Assembly (NCBI RefSeq): GCF_900143005.1
Contig: NZ_FRCS01000001.1
Span: 1,426,001-1,490,000 of the forward strand
From: Cryptosporangium aurantiacum
GTDB taxonomy: Bacteria > Actinomycetota > Actinomycetes > Mycobacteriales > Cryptosporangiaceae
DNA: 64,000 nt
Direction: 5' to 3'
The notes beneath the pieces are model-generated. The model was given only the letters and a program-made list of their open reading frames with translations. It had not been told where the DNA came from and ran no database searches. The position numbers and the translations under genes are program-made. Shown here in pieces: positions 15,704 to 24,281 of the stretch. Each line of letters begins with the position of its first letter. Within the stretch, counting starts at the first letter, position 1.

Positions 15704-17272
15704 TCACGGGATTCCGTGCCCGCTCACCCGGTCGAGCACGGCGTTCCAGTCGGCGGGCGCGGTGTCCGCGCGCCAGGCGATGTGCTGATCCGGGCGGACG
15801 AGCACCAGGCTCCGATCCCAGCTGGCCCGCACCGACCGGTCGGAGACGACGAGGTGCGCCATCGGGATCCCACGCTGCCGCGCGGCGAGCACCAGCGGCC
15901 GCCCCGCCTCGTCGTCGGTGAGGTCGACCAGCGTGAATTGCGGGCCGAGCCGGTCGAACAGCTGGGTGCCGTCGTCCAGCCGCACGGCCGGCGCCCTCCC
16001 GCCCACGGCCTCCTTGTCCTCCTGCCAGATCACGGTCGAGGTGGCGTACCGGCTGCCGAGCGCCAGACCGAGCGCGTCGTCGGTCGGCTCGACCTCCTGG
16101 CGGAGCACGCCGGCCAGGTACTCGCGGGACGCGCCGGCCGCGGCCAGCCGCCCGAAGCGCCGTCGCGTCTCCAGCCGGCGGGCCACCAGCTCCCGGTCGA
16201 TCAGCGCCCGCGGACGCCGCTCGTCCTCGTAGCTGTCGAGCAGGCCGGGCCCGCCCCAGCCGTTGACCACCGCGGCGAGCTTCCAGCCCAGGTCGACGGC
16301 GTCCCCGATGCTGGTCGCCGCGTTGTCGCCCGCCGGGTAGAACCGGTGCGCCGACTCGCCGACCAGGAACGCCCGTCCGAGCCGGTAGCGGCGAGCCACC
16401 GCCAGCGCGTCGTCCCACTGGGTCACGTCCAGGACCTCGACGGTCTCCAGCCGGCTACCCAGCTGCTGGCGCAGCAGCGCGACCGGATCGGCGGCGACCG
16501 GGTCACCGGGTGACATCCGCAGGTGCCCGACCCAGCGGTCGCCGTCCGGCCGGTACTCCAGCGTCAGGCTGCCGACGATGATCGTCGCCGGGTGGCGCTC
16601 TCCGAACCGGCGGCTCAGCTCCGGGCTGCGGAAGTACACGGAGCAGTGCTGGACCGGAGCGCTCAGCTCCGCCATCGGGACGTCGAGACACTGGCGGACC
16701 GTGCTCTGCGCGCCGTCGCACCCGGCCAGGTAGCGCGCCTCGATCGTGGTTCTGCCGGTGGCACCGGCGCTGCGGTCCAGCGCGGTGGCGACGATCCGGT
16801 CGGCCTCGATCCGCACGCCGGTGAACGTCCACCCCAGCCGCAGGTCGATCAGCGGGTGCTGCTCGACCGCGGTCCGCAGCTCGGCGGCGAGGCGCACCCC
16901 GGACACCCGCTGGGGCAGCTCCACCGGCGCGCTGCCGTCCTTCACGTCCGCGTAGCGTCCGCGCAGCTCGTCGAGGGACGGCACGGACGAGACCAGCACC
17001 GGTGGCTGGTCGAGACCCTGACTCCACTCCACCTCGTCGGGGACGTCGGGTCTCAGGCCCTGCGCCCGGATCGCGGCCGACAACCGCAGCCGGCGCAGCA
17101 GTTCCATGCTGCGGCCGTCCAGATAGTCCACGTCGGCGGACTGCGGTGGTGTGGCCGCGCGGTCCAGCACGATGCTCGGTACGCCGTGATGCGCCAGTTC
17201 CAGTGCGAGGATCGAGCCGACCGCGCCCGCTCCTACGACCAGCACCTGGGCTTCCGGCGCTGATGTGGCCAT
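15704..17272 (-). CDS. FAD-dependent aromatic monooxygenase (PheA/TfdB type)
   Basis: This 522-residue class A flavoprotein hydroxylase has the GxGxxG site 'VLVVGAGAVGSILALELAHHG' split over residues ~9-29, the 'YLAGCDGAQSTVRQCL' DG motif, and the FAD-binding 'AFLVGESAHRFYPAGDNAA'. The GD motif reads GE here (GESAH for the usual GDAAH). The ~140-residue thioredoxin-like C-terminal part ('GTQLFDRLGPQFTLVDL') is that of phenol-hydroxylase-type enzymes. The ATG at 17272 is preferred to one at 17320 because GGAGG lies 4 nt upstream. It lies on the same strand downstream of the LuxR regulator and is probably a tailoring enzyme of the aminohydroxybenzoate cluster. Confidence 0.88.
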   Translation of the reverse strand: MATSAPEAQVLVVGAGAVGSILALELAHHGVPSIVLDRAATPPQSADVDYLDGRSMELLRRLRLSAAIRAQGLRPDVPDEVEWSQGLDQPPVLVSSVPSLDELRGRYADVKDGSAPVELPQRVSGVRLAAELRTAVEQHPLIDLRLGWTFTGVRIEADRIVATALDRSAGATGRTTIEARYLAGCDGAQSTVRQCLDVPMAELSAPVQHCSVYFRSPELSRRFGERHPATIIVGSLTLEYRPDGDRWVGHLRMSPGDPVAADPVALLRQQLGSRLETVEVLDVTQWDDALAVARRYRLGRAFLVGESAHRFYPAGDNAATSIGDAVDLGWKLAAVVNGWGGPGLLDSYEDERRPRALIDRELVARRLETRRRFGRLAAAGASREYLAGVLRQEVEPTDDALGLALGSRYATSTVIWQEDKEAVGGRAPAVRLDDGTQLFDRLGPQFTLVDLTDDEAGRPLVLAARQRGIPMAHLVVSDRSVRASWDRSLVLVRPDQHIAWRADTAPADWNAVLDRVSGHGIP

Positions 17273-17356
17273 CGGACCTCCCCGTCGATCCCCCGTCGAT
17301 GCCCGTGGCAGCACCGCCACGTGACGTCATGCTGAAGCGGGGCGACGACCGCCGCC

Positions 17357-17374
17357 ATCACGTCTTTCCGTGAT
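17357..17374. promoter_or_regulatory. Dyad ATCACG-N6-CGTGAT upstream of the monooxygenase
   Basis: Perfect 6-bp arms sit in the 109-bp gap between the LuxR-type gene stop and the monooxygenase start. It may be an operator or a read-through attenuating hairpin. Confidence 0.35.
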
Positions 17375-17381
17375 TGCTGTG

Positions 17382-20156
17382 TCAGCCCGGGTTGTTCGCC
17401 GCGCGGTTCACCTGCGCGGCGAGCGCGACACGGCCCTGGATCTCCAGCTTCGCGAAGATCTTGCGGAGGTGGCTGTCGACGGTGTGCGGTGACAGATGGA
17501 GCCGCTGCGCGACCTGGTGATTGGTCAGCCCTTCGGCGACCAGGAGCGCGACCCGGCGCTCGGCGGGGGAGAGCCGGTCGAGCGGTGATTCCGGTGCGCG
17601 GCCGGGGGTGGCCGGTCCACCCAGCGCCTCCTCCAGGCGACGCCGCGCGCGGTGCGCGCCGCCCGCGGTGGCCAGCGCGTGGGCTTCCCGGCGCCACTCC
17701 CGGGCCTGCCGCGCGTCGCCGGTGAGCGCGGCGGCGTCCTCCAGCGCGGTGGCCAGCACGAGGTGGCGCGGCGTCCGGCGGTAGTGGCCGATCGCGGCGC
17801 GCAGAGTCGTCAGGTCGCGGCGGAGCAGGCCGTCGGTATGGGCAGCGGCGCCGGCCAGCGCGGGCAGGCCGGGGTTGCGCCGGGCCAGGCCGTCGGCGGC
17901 GCGGACGACGACCTTCGCGCGGGCGGAGTCGCCCCCGTCCAGGGCGATCCGGAGCAGCGTCGTCGCGTTGCCGGGGTCCTGCCCGATCAGCATCGGCCGG
18001 GTCGGCAGCGCGTCGAAGATCCCGGTCAGCCGCCGCAGCGCCGGCTCCGCGCCCGCGGTGGCGTGCGCGAACACCCCCTCGGCCCAGTCGACGTCCTCGG
18101 GGGCCGCGGTGATCCCGGTGTCCATCAACTCGTGCATCCGCCGCAGGTAGTCCGCGGCCGCGGTCAGCTCGTCGCGGACGACGGCCAGCCGGGTCAGCAT
18201 CGCGAGCAGCGGGACCGCCAGCTGGTGCGAGCCCAGCTGCGCGGCGACCGCGACCCCCGCGTCGGCCTCGGCGGCCGCCTCGTCGAGCTGGCCGCGTGCG
18301 GTCAGCAGCGCCGCGCCGTAGTAGTGCCAGAGCGGCGCCGACCAGCCGGTACCCAGCTGGACGGACTCCTGCCTGCCCCGTTCGAGCGCGCGGGCCGCGT
18401 CGTCGAAGCGGTCGAGCCCGGTGTAGGCGCTGGCCAGCCAGATCCGGGGGTGGCGCTGGAGCGCCTCGCCGCCGATCCGGTCGGCGGTCTCGGTGGCCTC
18501 CATCGCGTGCCCGTACGCCTCGTTCAGGTCGCCGACGGCCTGCGCGACCAGGCTGCGGGCCGTGCGTCCGAACACCGAGGCGCCGTACTCGCCGCAGGCG
18601 CGCCCGATCGCGTCGGCCAGCTCACCGGACCGGTCGGCGCCGTCCAGATCGTCGCTGTAGAACAGCGCGTGGGCGCGGATCGCGTACAGGCGCGCGGCCA
18701 GCGCGTCCGAGCCGGTGGCGTGCGCCAGGCCCTGCTCGGCGTAGTCGACCGCGGTCTGGTTCTTCCCAGCGTGCTTGAACGCCTCGGCGAGCCCGAGCAG
18801 CAGCAGCGCCTCGGTCTCCCGGTCCAGCCCGGCGCGCAGCGCGGTCCGGCCCAGCGCGTGCGCCTCGGGCAGCCGTCCGGCGGCAGCCAGCAGGCGGACG
18901 GCCTCGGCGACCAGCGGGTTGCGTCCGCTCCCGTGCTCACCGAGGACGGCGAGCGCGCGCAGGATCAGGTCGGCGGCGGTGCTCGGTGCGACGTCGGCGA
19001 CGTCTCTGGCGGCGGTGTGCAGCAGCTCGACCGCTTCCCGGTTGCCGTCCGCCCCGCCCTGGACGAGATGCCCGGCGACCTCCATCGGCGGCCGGCCGTC
19101 GGCGCGCGCGATCGCGGCGGCCTCCCGGTGCAGCACGACCGCGATCGACTCGCCGATCGTGTTGTACACCGCGGCGCGGATGCGCTCGTGGACGAACGTG
19201 AGCGCGCGCCCCTCGTCGACCAGGATCGCCGCCACGGTGGCCTGCTCGACCAGCGGCACCACATCGGCGGCCCGCACACCGACCAGCCGGGCGACCTCGT
19301 CGACGCCGAACGGGCGGTCGAACACCGACGCGGCCTGCACCATCCGCCGGGCCTCCACCGGCAGCTGGTCGAGGACCTGGCGGATCATCGCGACAAAACT
19401 CGACGGCAGCGCGGTGCCGACGACCGAGGCGACGCCGTCGGTGACCACCACTTGGTCGGTCACCCGCAGCGACGTCATCAGCTGCGCTACCGGCAGCGGG
19501 ATGCCGCCGAGGCTGCCGGCGAGCGCCGTGACCGTGCTGTCGACCTCGGCACCGAGTACCTGCGCGCAGAGCTCACCCACCGCGGCGTCGGTGAGGCCGC
19601 CGAGCGGCAGTTCCTCCGCGCCCTCCCGGATCAGCCAGTCCAGGACCTGCTGTCCGGGCGTGTCCGCCGGCTGCGGACGCCGGGCGAACAGCCACCGCAC
19701 GGCCGACGACGTCAGCGCGGGCACCAGCTGCCGGATCGCGAGCGCGCTGACCTCGTCCGTCCAGTGTGCGTCGTCGATCGCGACGACCAGCGGCTGCTCG
19801 GCGGCCCGCGCTTCGAGCGTCGCGCGCAGCCGCTCCAGCGTTCCGTACGTGTGGCCGGACTCGTCCGGTAGCCAGGCGAAGGCGTCGGTCGGCGGGTCGC
19901 ACTCCCGTAACGCGGACGCCAGCGTGATCAGCGGTACCGCGCGGTCCAGCTCGAACGCGCGCCGGGGTGCGACGGTCATCGACCGGTCGCGGGCGATCCG
20001 GACCGCGGCGCGCAGCAGGTGGGACTTGCCGATCCCCGGCGGTCCGCTCAGGACGAGACACCCGCCGGCGCCGTTCGCGGTATCGGTGAGGGCGCGCCGG
20101 ATCAGGTCGAGCTCGCGGTCGCGGCCGACCGGGGGGAACGGGCGCACAGAGATCAC
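17382..20156 (-). CDS. LuxR family regulator with AAA/STAND ATPase domain (LAL type)
   Basis: This ~924-residue protein has an N-terminal ATPase with Walker A 'SGPPGIGKSHLL' and Walker B-like 'LVVAIDDAHWTDE', a long helical TPR-like middle, and a C-terminal LuxR HTH 'LSPAERRVALLVAEGLTNHQVAQRL ... SPHTVDSHLRKIFAKL'. Such large LuxR (LAL) proteins are typical pathway-specific activators. The GTG at 20156 just before 'RPFPPVGRDREL' is chosen. A TTG at 20261 overlapping the upstream stop would add 35 residues without family character. It is the likely activator binding the paired CTAC/GTAG dyads of this cluster. Confidence 0.9.
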   Translation of the reverse strand: MISVRPFPPVGRDRELDLIRRALTDTANGAGGCLVLSGPPGIGKSHLLRAAVRIARDRSMTVAPRRAFELDRAVPLITLASALRECDPPTDAFAWLPDESGHTYGTLERLRATLEARAAEQPLVVAIDDAHWTDEVSALAIRQLVPALTSSAVRWLFARRPQPADTPGQQVLDWLIREGAEELPLGGLTDAAVGELCAQVLGAEVDSTVTALAGSLGGIPLPVAQLMTSLRVTDQVVVTDGVASVVGTALPSSFVAMIRQVLDQLPVEARRMVQAASVFDRPFGVDEVARLVGVRAADVVPLVEQATVAAILVDEGRALTFVHERIRAAVYNTIGESIAVVLHREAAAIARADGRPPMEVAGHLVQGGADGNREAVELLHTAARDVADVAPSTAADLILRALAVLGEHGSGRNPLVAEAVRLLAAAGRLPEAHALGRTALRAGLDRETEALLLLGLAEAFKHAGKNQTAVDYAEQGLAHATGSDALAARLYAIRAHALFYSDDLDGADRSGELADAIGRACGEYGASVFGRTARSLVAQAVGDLNEAYGHAMEATETADRIGGEALQRHPRIWLASAYTGLDRFDDAARALERGRQESVQLGTGWSAPLWHYYGAALLTARGQLDEAAAEADAGVAVAAQLGSHQLAVPLLAMLTRLAVVRDELTAAADYLRRMHELMDTGITAAPEDVDWAEGVFAHATAGAEPALRRLTGIFDALPTRPMLIGQDPGNATTLLRIALDGGDSARAKVVVRAADGLARRNPGLPALAGAAAHTDGLLRRDLTTLRAAIGHYRRTPRHLVLATALEDAAALTGDARQAREWRREAHALATAGGAHRARRRLEEALGGPATPGRAPESPLDRLSPAERRVALLVAEGLTNHQVAQRLHLSPHTVDSHLRKIFAKLEIQGRVALAAQVNRAANNPG

Positions 20157-20257
20157 CGAGGGGTTCGTCGTCCGGGTTCGCGGACGAATTGTTGTGGACG
20201 CCGTGGAGCGAACTGAACAGCCGTTCGGCCAGCTCGCGCCCGACAACTGGCGTCGAC

Positions 20258-22228
20258 TCAATCGCCGACGGATGAGAGATTACCGGCCGGACGTCCGCTT
20301 GTTGCCCGTACCAACTCCTCGACGAGGGCCGGGCCGTGTTCGGTGAGGACCGATTCGACGTGGAACTGCACCGACCGCATCCTGGGCGCGACCAGTGCGT
20401 GGACGGCGCCGCTCACGGGGTCACGGAGCACGTGCACCGGCCGGCCGGTGACCGGGCAGCGCCGGGCGTCGACGTCACTCACCGCGACGAACGTGTTGTA
20501 GAAGCCGACTCGCTCGGGCCTGCCGTACCAGTCGAGCCACCGCTGCACGCCCTGCGCGGGCTGCGGTAGCCGCCGGATCTCCAGTCCGAGGGTGGCAGCC
20601 AGCACCTGGTGACCCAGGCAGACCGCGAGCAGGGGACGCCGGGCGGCCAGCAGCGTCCGGGTGATCGTGTGCAGGCGTGCGATCCGGGGCGTTCCGGTGT
20701 CGCGCGGATCGCCGGGCCCCGGTCCGACCAGCACCGGGTCGTCCGGCCCGAACCCGTCGAACAGGACGTCGTCCGGCGCGGTGGCCGGGCGGATCCGCAC
20801 GTCGGCACCGAGCGAGCCGGCCACGGCCGCGAGCATCGCGGTGAAGTCGTCGCCCGCGTCGACGAGAAGAAGGCGCAGGCCCGCCGCTCCCCGACCGGCC
20901 CGACCGCTGCCCAGGCCGCGCCAGTATTCGGAGAGCCCGGCGTTCCGCGCCGCCAGCGCCGCCCGGATCCCTGGGTCCGCGAGGCGCGCGAGGCGCGCGG
21001 GGCGCGCCGGGCTCTCCGGGGCGGCGGCCGGGGCCGGGGCGGCGGCCGGGGCAGGGGTCGGGTCGTGCGGGGCCGGGCCTGTCGGGCCGTGGCCGAACGC
21101 GGTGGCGAGGGCCGTGGCCTTCGCCCGGGTCTCGGCGGCCTCGGCGGCCGGATCGGAGTGCCGGACGAGCGTCGCGCCGACGCCGATCGTCACCTCGCCG
21201 TCCGCGCGGACGTCCGCGGTCCGGATCAACAGCGCCGAGTCCAGGACGCGCCGCCCGGCGCGGCGTCCGAACAGCGCCAGCGCCCCGCCGTAGTACCCCC
21301 GGCCGGACCCCTCGTGGTCCGCGATCACCTCACAGGCGGCCGCCAGCGGGCTGCCGGTCACCGTCGGCGCGGGCAGCGTCTCGCGCAGCACCTCCCGCAC
21401 GTCGCGGGTGGTCGGTCCCTCGATCGCGTACTCGGTGTGCGTGACCCGGGACATCGTGCGCAGCCACGGACCGCGCAGCCGGGGCGGCGGCGCGCAGATC
21501 CGGGACATCGTCTTGAGTTCCTCGTCGACGACCATGAACAGTTCTTCGGTCTCTTTACGATCGGCGAGAAACGCGTGTAATTCCCGCTCGTCCGGGCGCC
21601 CGGCGGAATGGCGGTACGTCCCGCTGATCGGGCTCATCGTCGCGATTCCGTCCGCGCATCGCACCTGACATTCCGGCGTCGCGCCGATCAGCGTCCGGCC
21701 GTTCCAGTGCACGAGAAACGTCCAGTACGCGCCCTGCTCGGCGTGGAGCAACCGCCGGAAAACCGCGACGGCCACGTGCGGTGACCAGTCCGGGATCCGG
21801 GTCCGGAACGCGCGCCGCAGCACAAAATTCGACCCGATCCCGCGTCCGACACACTCCGCGACGACGCGCCGGACGGCGTCCTCGTACTCGGCGTCGGACA
21901 GGTCGAACCCGCCGGGCTCCGGTGCGGCCGGCCGCGCGTCCCACGCGTCCAGCGCGTCGACCGGCAGCGTCGCGGACGCGCGGACGGTGAGCGCGACCAG
22001 CGGTTCCCCGTCGTCGACGGCCCGCAGTCCGCGTTCGGTGACCTGGCGGAACGGCACCACGGCCAACACGTCCGGCCCGACGTCGGGGAGGGGGATATCG
22101 GCGAGACGCGAGACGACCGTCGCCTCGCCGGTGATCAGCTCCAACCGGGCGGATCCGCTCAGCCGGAGCAGCGCGAAGGCCTCGCCGGTCCGGAGAACGC
22201 GCGCCAGATCGAGGGAATTGTTCGTCAT
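20258..22228 (-). CDS. phzE: PhzE-like 2-amino-2-deoxyisochorismate synthase (chorismate synthase-type/GATase fusion)
   Basis: This 656-residue two-domain enzyme has an N-terminal anthranilate/isochorismate synthase-type domain (residues ~1-390): 'SPISGTYRHSAGRPDERELHAFL', 'EEL' and 'TVTGSPLAAACEVI', 'SGRGYYGGALALFG'. A ~50-residue Ala/Pro/Arg linker leads to a class I glutamine amidotransferase with 'GPGPGDPRDTG', nucleophile Cys in 'LAVCLGHQVLA', and 'SVQFHVES'. The fused order and length match PhzE, which makes ADIC from chorismate and glutamine, rather than the shorter TrpE. PhzD-like and EntA-like genes in the divergent operon support this. The start has GAGAG upstream. Confidence 0.88.
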   Translation of the reverse strand: MTNNSLDLARVLRTGEAFALLRLSGSARLELITGEATVVSRLADIPLPDVGPDVLAVVPFRQVTERGLRAVDDGEPLVALTVRASATLPVDALDAWDARPAAPEPGGFDLSDAEYEDAVRRVVAECVGRGIGSNFVLRRAFRTRIPDWSPHVAVAVFRRLLHAEQGAYWTFLVHWNGRTLIGATPECQVRCADGIATMSPISGTYRHSAGRPDERELHAFLADRKETEELFMVVDEELKTMSRICAPPPRLRGPWLRTMSRVTHTEYAIEGPTTRDVREVLRETLPAPTVTGSPLAAACEVIADHEGSGRGYYGGALALFGRRAGRRVLDSALLIRTADVRADGEVTIGVGATLVRHSDPAAEAAETRAKATALATAFGHGPTGPAPHDPTPAPAAAPAPAAAPESPARPARLARLADPGIRAALAARNAGLSEYWRGLGSGRAGRGAAGLRLLLVDAGDDFTAMLAAVAGSLGADVRIRPATAPDDVLFDGFGPDDPVLVGPGPGDPRDTGTPRIARLHTITRTLLAARRPLLAVCLGHQVLAATLGLEIRRLPQPAQGVQRWLDWYGRPERVGFYNTFVAVSDVDARRCPVTGRPVHVLRDPVSGAVHALVAPRMRSVQFHVESVLTEHGPALVEELVRATSGRPAGNLSSVGD

Positions 22229-22292
22229 CGATTTTCTCTCGGGTTGGTGAAATCCGTTTCGGACGGTGCCGGTTCGTGCCCGCCGATGGCAA

Positions 22293-22308
22293 CTACTCGA
22301 TCGGGTAG
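22293..22308. promoter_or_regulatory. LuxR-type dyad, site A (CTACTCGATCGGGTAG)
   Basis: A 16-bp near-palindrome in the divergent promoter between phzE-like and griI-like genes. It shares 12 of 16 positions with site B, centred 18 bp away on the same face. Confidence 0.6.
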
Positions 22309-22310
22309 CC

Positions 22311-22326
22311 CTACTCGCAGGAGTAG
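22311..22326. promoter_or_regulatory. LuxR-type dyad, site B (CTACTCGCAGGAGTAG)
   Basis: A near-palindrome with perfect 6-bp arms. It would abut a poor -35 (TGGGGT) upstream of a TAGCGT -10 box at 22350-22355, the position expected for an activator at the griI-like promoter. Confidence 0.6.
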
Positions 22327-22349
22327 TGGGGTCGGCGTCCGAATCGGAT

Positions 22350-22355
22350 TAGCGT
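22350..22355 (+). promoter_or_regulatory. Candidate -10 box (TAGCGT) of the aminohydroxybenzoate operon
   Basis: It lies 24 nt downstream of dyad B and 38 nt upstream of the first gene, which has its own GAGGAG ribosome binding site. The -35 is poor, consistent with activator dependence. Confidence 0.4.
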
Positions 22356-22392
22356 CCGGAGTAACACCTCATGAGATCCGAGGAGAAATACC

Positions 22393-23169
22393 GTGTCTTT
22401 TGCGCGTCGGATTCGACTGCAGCATTTATATCGCCGCGACTCCGCCGGCCTGGTGATCGTTCCGCTCGATCACCCGATCAGCGTGGGTCCGGCTGCCCAC
22501 AGCGGACGCCTGGACCGGCTGGTCGGGGAGATCGCCGACAACGGTGCGGACGCCGTCGTGCTGCACAAGGGCGCGGTGCGTCAGATCCGCCCGCGCTGGT
22601 TCCGGTCGATGTCCCTGCTCGTGCACCTGAGCGCCAGCACCGGGCTGGCCGGTGATCCGGACGCCAAGTACCTGGTGTGCGGCGTCGAGGAAGCGCTGCG
22701 CCTCGGCGCGCACGGGGTGAGCGTCCACGTGAACGTCGGGTCGGTCACCGAGGCGCGGCAGATCGCCGACCTCGCGGCGGTCGCCGAGGCGTGCGACCGG
22801 TGGGGCGTCCCGTTGCTGGCGATGGTGTACGTCCGTGGACCGGCGGTCGTCGACGGCCGGGCGCCGGACGTCGTCGCGCACGCGGTGACGGTCGCCGCGG
22901 AGCTGGGCGCCGACCTGGTGAAGACCGCGCTGCCGGACTCCGCCACCGAGGTCGCGGCGATCGTCGCGTCCTGCCCGGTGCCGGTGGTGGCGGCCGGGGG
23001 AGCGACGGCCGACCCGGAGGACACGTTCCGCCACCTGCTCACCGCGGTGCACGGCGGCGCGGGCGGTGTTGCGGCCGGGCGTCTGGTGTTCACCGCGGAC
23101 GACCCGGGCGAGCGGGTCCGGCGGCTCACCGCGCTCGTCCACGACCGCGCCGCGGCGGTGACCCGATGA
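22393..23169 (+). CDS. griI: GriI/ADH-synthase-like class I aldolase
   Basis: This 258-residue protein is of the DeoC/FbaB aldolase superfamily. 'LVIVPLDHPISVGP' matches the phosphate-proximal 'VPMDHGVSxGP' of archaeal ADH synthase and GriI. 'ADLVKTALPD' holds the Schiff-base Lys (~residue 177), and 'PVVAAGGATADPEDTF' and 'GAGGVAAGRLVF' form the phosphate site. GriI-type enzymes condense dihydroxyacetone phosphate with aspartate semialdehyde into the C7 precursor of 3-amino-4-hydroxybenzoate; the archaeal counterpart feeds aromatic amino acids. The adjacent GriH-like gene and cluster context favour the GriI role. The GTG has GAGGAG upstream. First gene of a seven-gene operon. Confidence 0.85.
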   Translation: MSFARRIRLQHLYRRDSAGLVIVPLDHPISVGPAAHSGRLDRLVGEIADNGADAVVLHKGAVRQIRPRWFRSMSLLVHLSASTGLAGDPDAKYLVCGVEEALRLGAHGVSVHVNVGSVTEARQIADLAAVAEACDRWGVPLLAMVYVRGPAVVDGRAPDVVAHAVTVAAELGADLVKTALPDSATEVAAIVASCPVPVVAAGGATADPEDTFRHLLTAVHGGAGGVAAGRLVFTADDPGERVRRLTALVHDRAAAVTR

Positions 23170-24281
23170 CGGGCCGGCGCACGCAGTGCTGGCTGGATCT
23201 GCGGAACCTCGGCGAGGTCACCGACGTCGTCCGGGAAGAGGCGCTGCACGCCGGGTTCAACGCGTTCCTCGCCGCCGACCCGGCCGACCTCGGCGCGCTA
23301 CCGCCGACGGTCACGCGCGTTCTCGTCCCCAAAGGACCGGACCTGCCCCACGACGTCGGGACAGCCGACCTGGTCGTGGTCGACCCGGCCGTGCACGGCA
23401 CGGCCGGCCGTCTCGCGGCCGCCTACCCCGGCACCCGGTTGGGGACCTACCTCGAGGTCACCGACGCCGACACGCTCGCCGCCGCCTGCGAGAGCGCCCG
23501 CCGCGACCCGTGCACGGTGCTCCGGTTCCGTGACCCGACGAACATCCCGCTGGAGATCGTGCTGGCGGCCGCCGCCAACGCCGACGGTCTCATCGTCACG
23601 GTGATCGGCGACGCGGTCGAGGGCGCGGTCCACGCCGACGTGCTCGAACACGGGCCGGGCGGTGTGCTGCTGGAGGCCGCGCAGCCGGGTGAGGCGACCC
23701 GGCTCGCGGCCGCGGTCCGGCACCGCTCGCCGGATCTGGAGCTGTCCACGTTCACGGTCACCGGCATCACCCACGCGGGCGCCGGTGAGCGGGCCTGCGT
23801 CGACACGTGCACGTACCTGCACCAGGACGAAGGCATCCTGGTCGGCTCCCGGGCCAGGGCGCTGGTGCTCTGCGTCAGCGAGACCCACCCGCTGCCGTAC
23901 ATGCCGACCCGTCCGTTCCGGGTCAACGCGGGCGCGGTGATGTCGTACACGCTGGCCGACGCCGAGCACACCCGGTACCTGAGCGAGCTCCGGGCGGGCA
24001 GCACGGTGCTCGCGGTCGGGGCCGACGGCCGGACCCGCCGCGTTCCGGTCGGCCGGGTGAAGATCGAGACCCGGCCGCTGCTCTCGATCGACGCGGTCGC
24101 GGAGTCCGGGGAAGCGGTCAACCTGATCGTCCAGGACGACTGGCACGTGCGGGTCCTCGGGCCGGGCGCGGCCGTGCTGAACTCCACCGCGCTCCGCCCC
24201 GGCGACACGCTGCTCGGCTACTTGCCCGAACGGGCGCGGCACGTCGGGTACCCGATCGACGAACTGTGTCACGAGCAGTGA
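23166..24281 (+). CDS. griH: GriH/3-dehydroquinate synthase II-like enzyme
   Basis: This 371-residue protein starts on the ATGA of the aldolase gene. It has the whole DHQS-II pattern: a divergent N-terminal half, then 'GERACVDTCTYLHQDEGILVGSRARALVL', 'RPFRVNAGAVMSYTL', 'TRYLSELRAGSTVLAV' and 'GRVKIETRPLLSID' (residues ~215-330), ending 'RARHVGYPIDE'. GriH converts the GriI product to 3-amino-4-hydroxybenzoate with Mn2+; archaeal homologues make dehydroquinate. The pairing and order griI-griH in one operon, together with a second aromatic route, argue for secondary metabolism. Confidence 0.85.
   Translation: MTGRRTQCWLDLRNLGEVTDVVREEALHAGFNAFLAADPADLGALPPTVTRVLVPKGPDLPHDVGTADLVVVDPAVHGTAGRLAAAYPGTRLGTYLEVTDADTLAAACESARRDPCTVLRFRDPTNIPLEIVLAAAANADGLIVTVIGDAVEGAVHADVLEHGPGGVLLEAAQPGEATRLAAAVRHRSPDLELSTFTVTGITHAGAGERACVDTCTYLHQDEGILVGSRARALVLCVSETHPLPYMPTRPFRVNAGAVMSYTLADAEHTRYLSELRAGSTVLAVGADGRTRRVPVGRVKIETRPLLSIDAVAESGEAVNLIVQDDWHVRVLGPGAAVLNSTALRPGDTLLGYLPERARHVGYPIDELCHEQ

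Noticed and set aside
17652-19871. 739-residue plus-strand ORF opposite the LuxR gene
   Set aside because: Gln/Arg/Val-rich shadow of the LAL regulator, with no recognisable domain.
22393-24281. Reading griI/griH-like genes as primary aromatic amino-acid (archaeal-type shikimate) enzymes
   Set aside because: Possible, but the operon with ligase, amidohydrolase, monooxygenase and PhzD/EntA-like genes and LuxR regulators makes a secondary-metabolite role far more likely.
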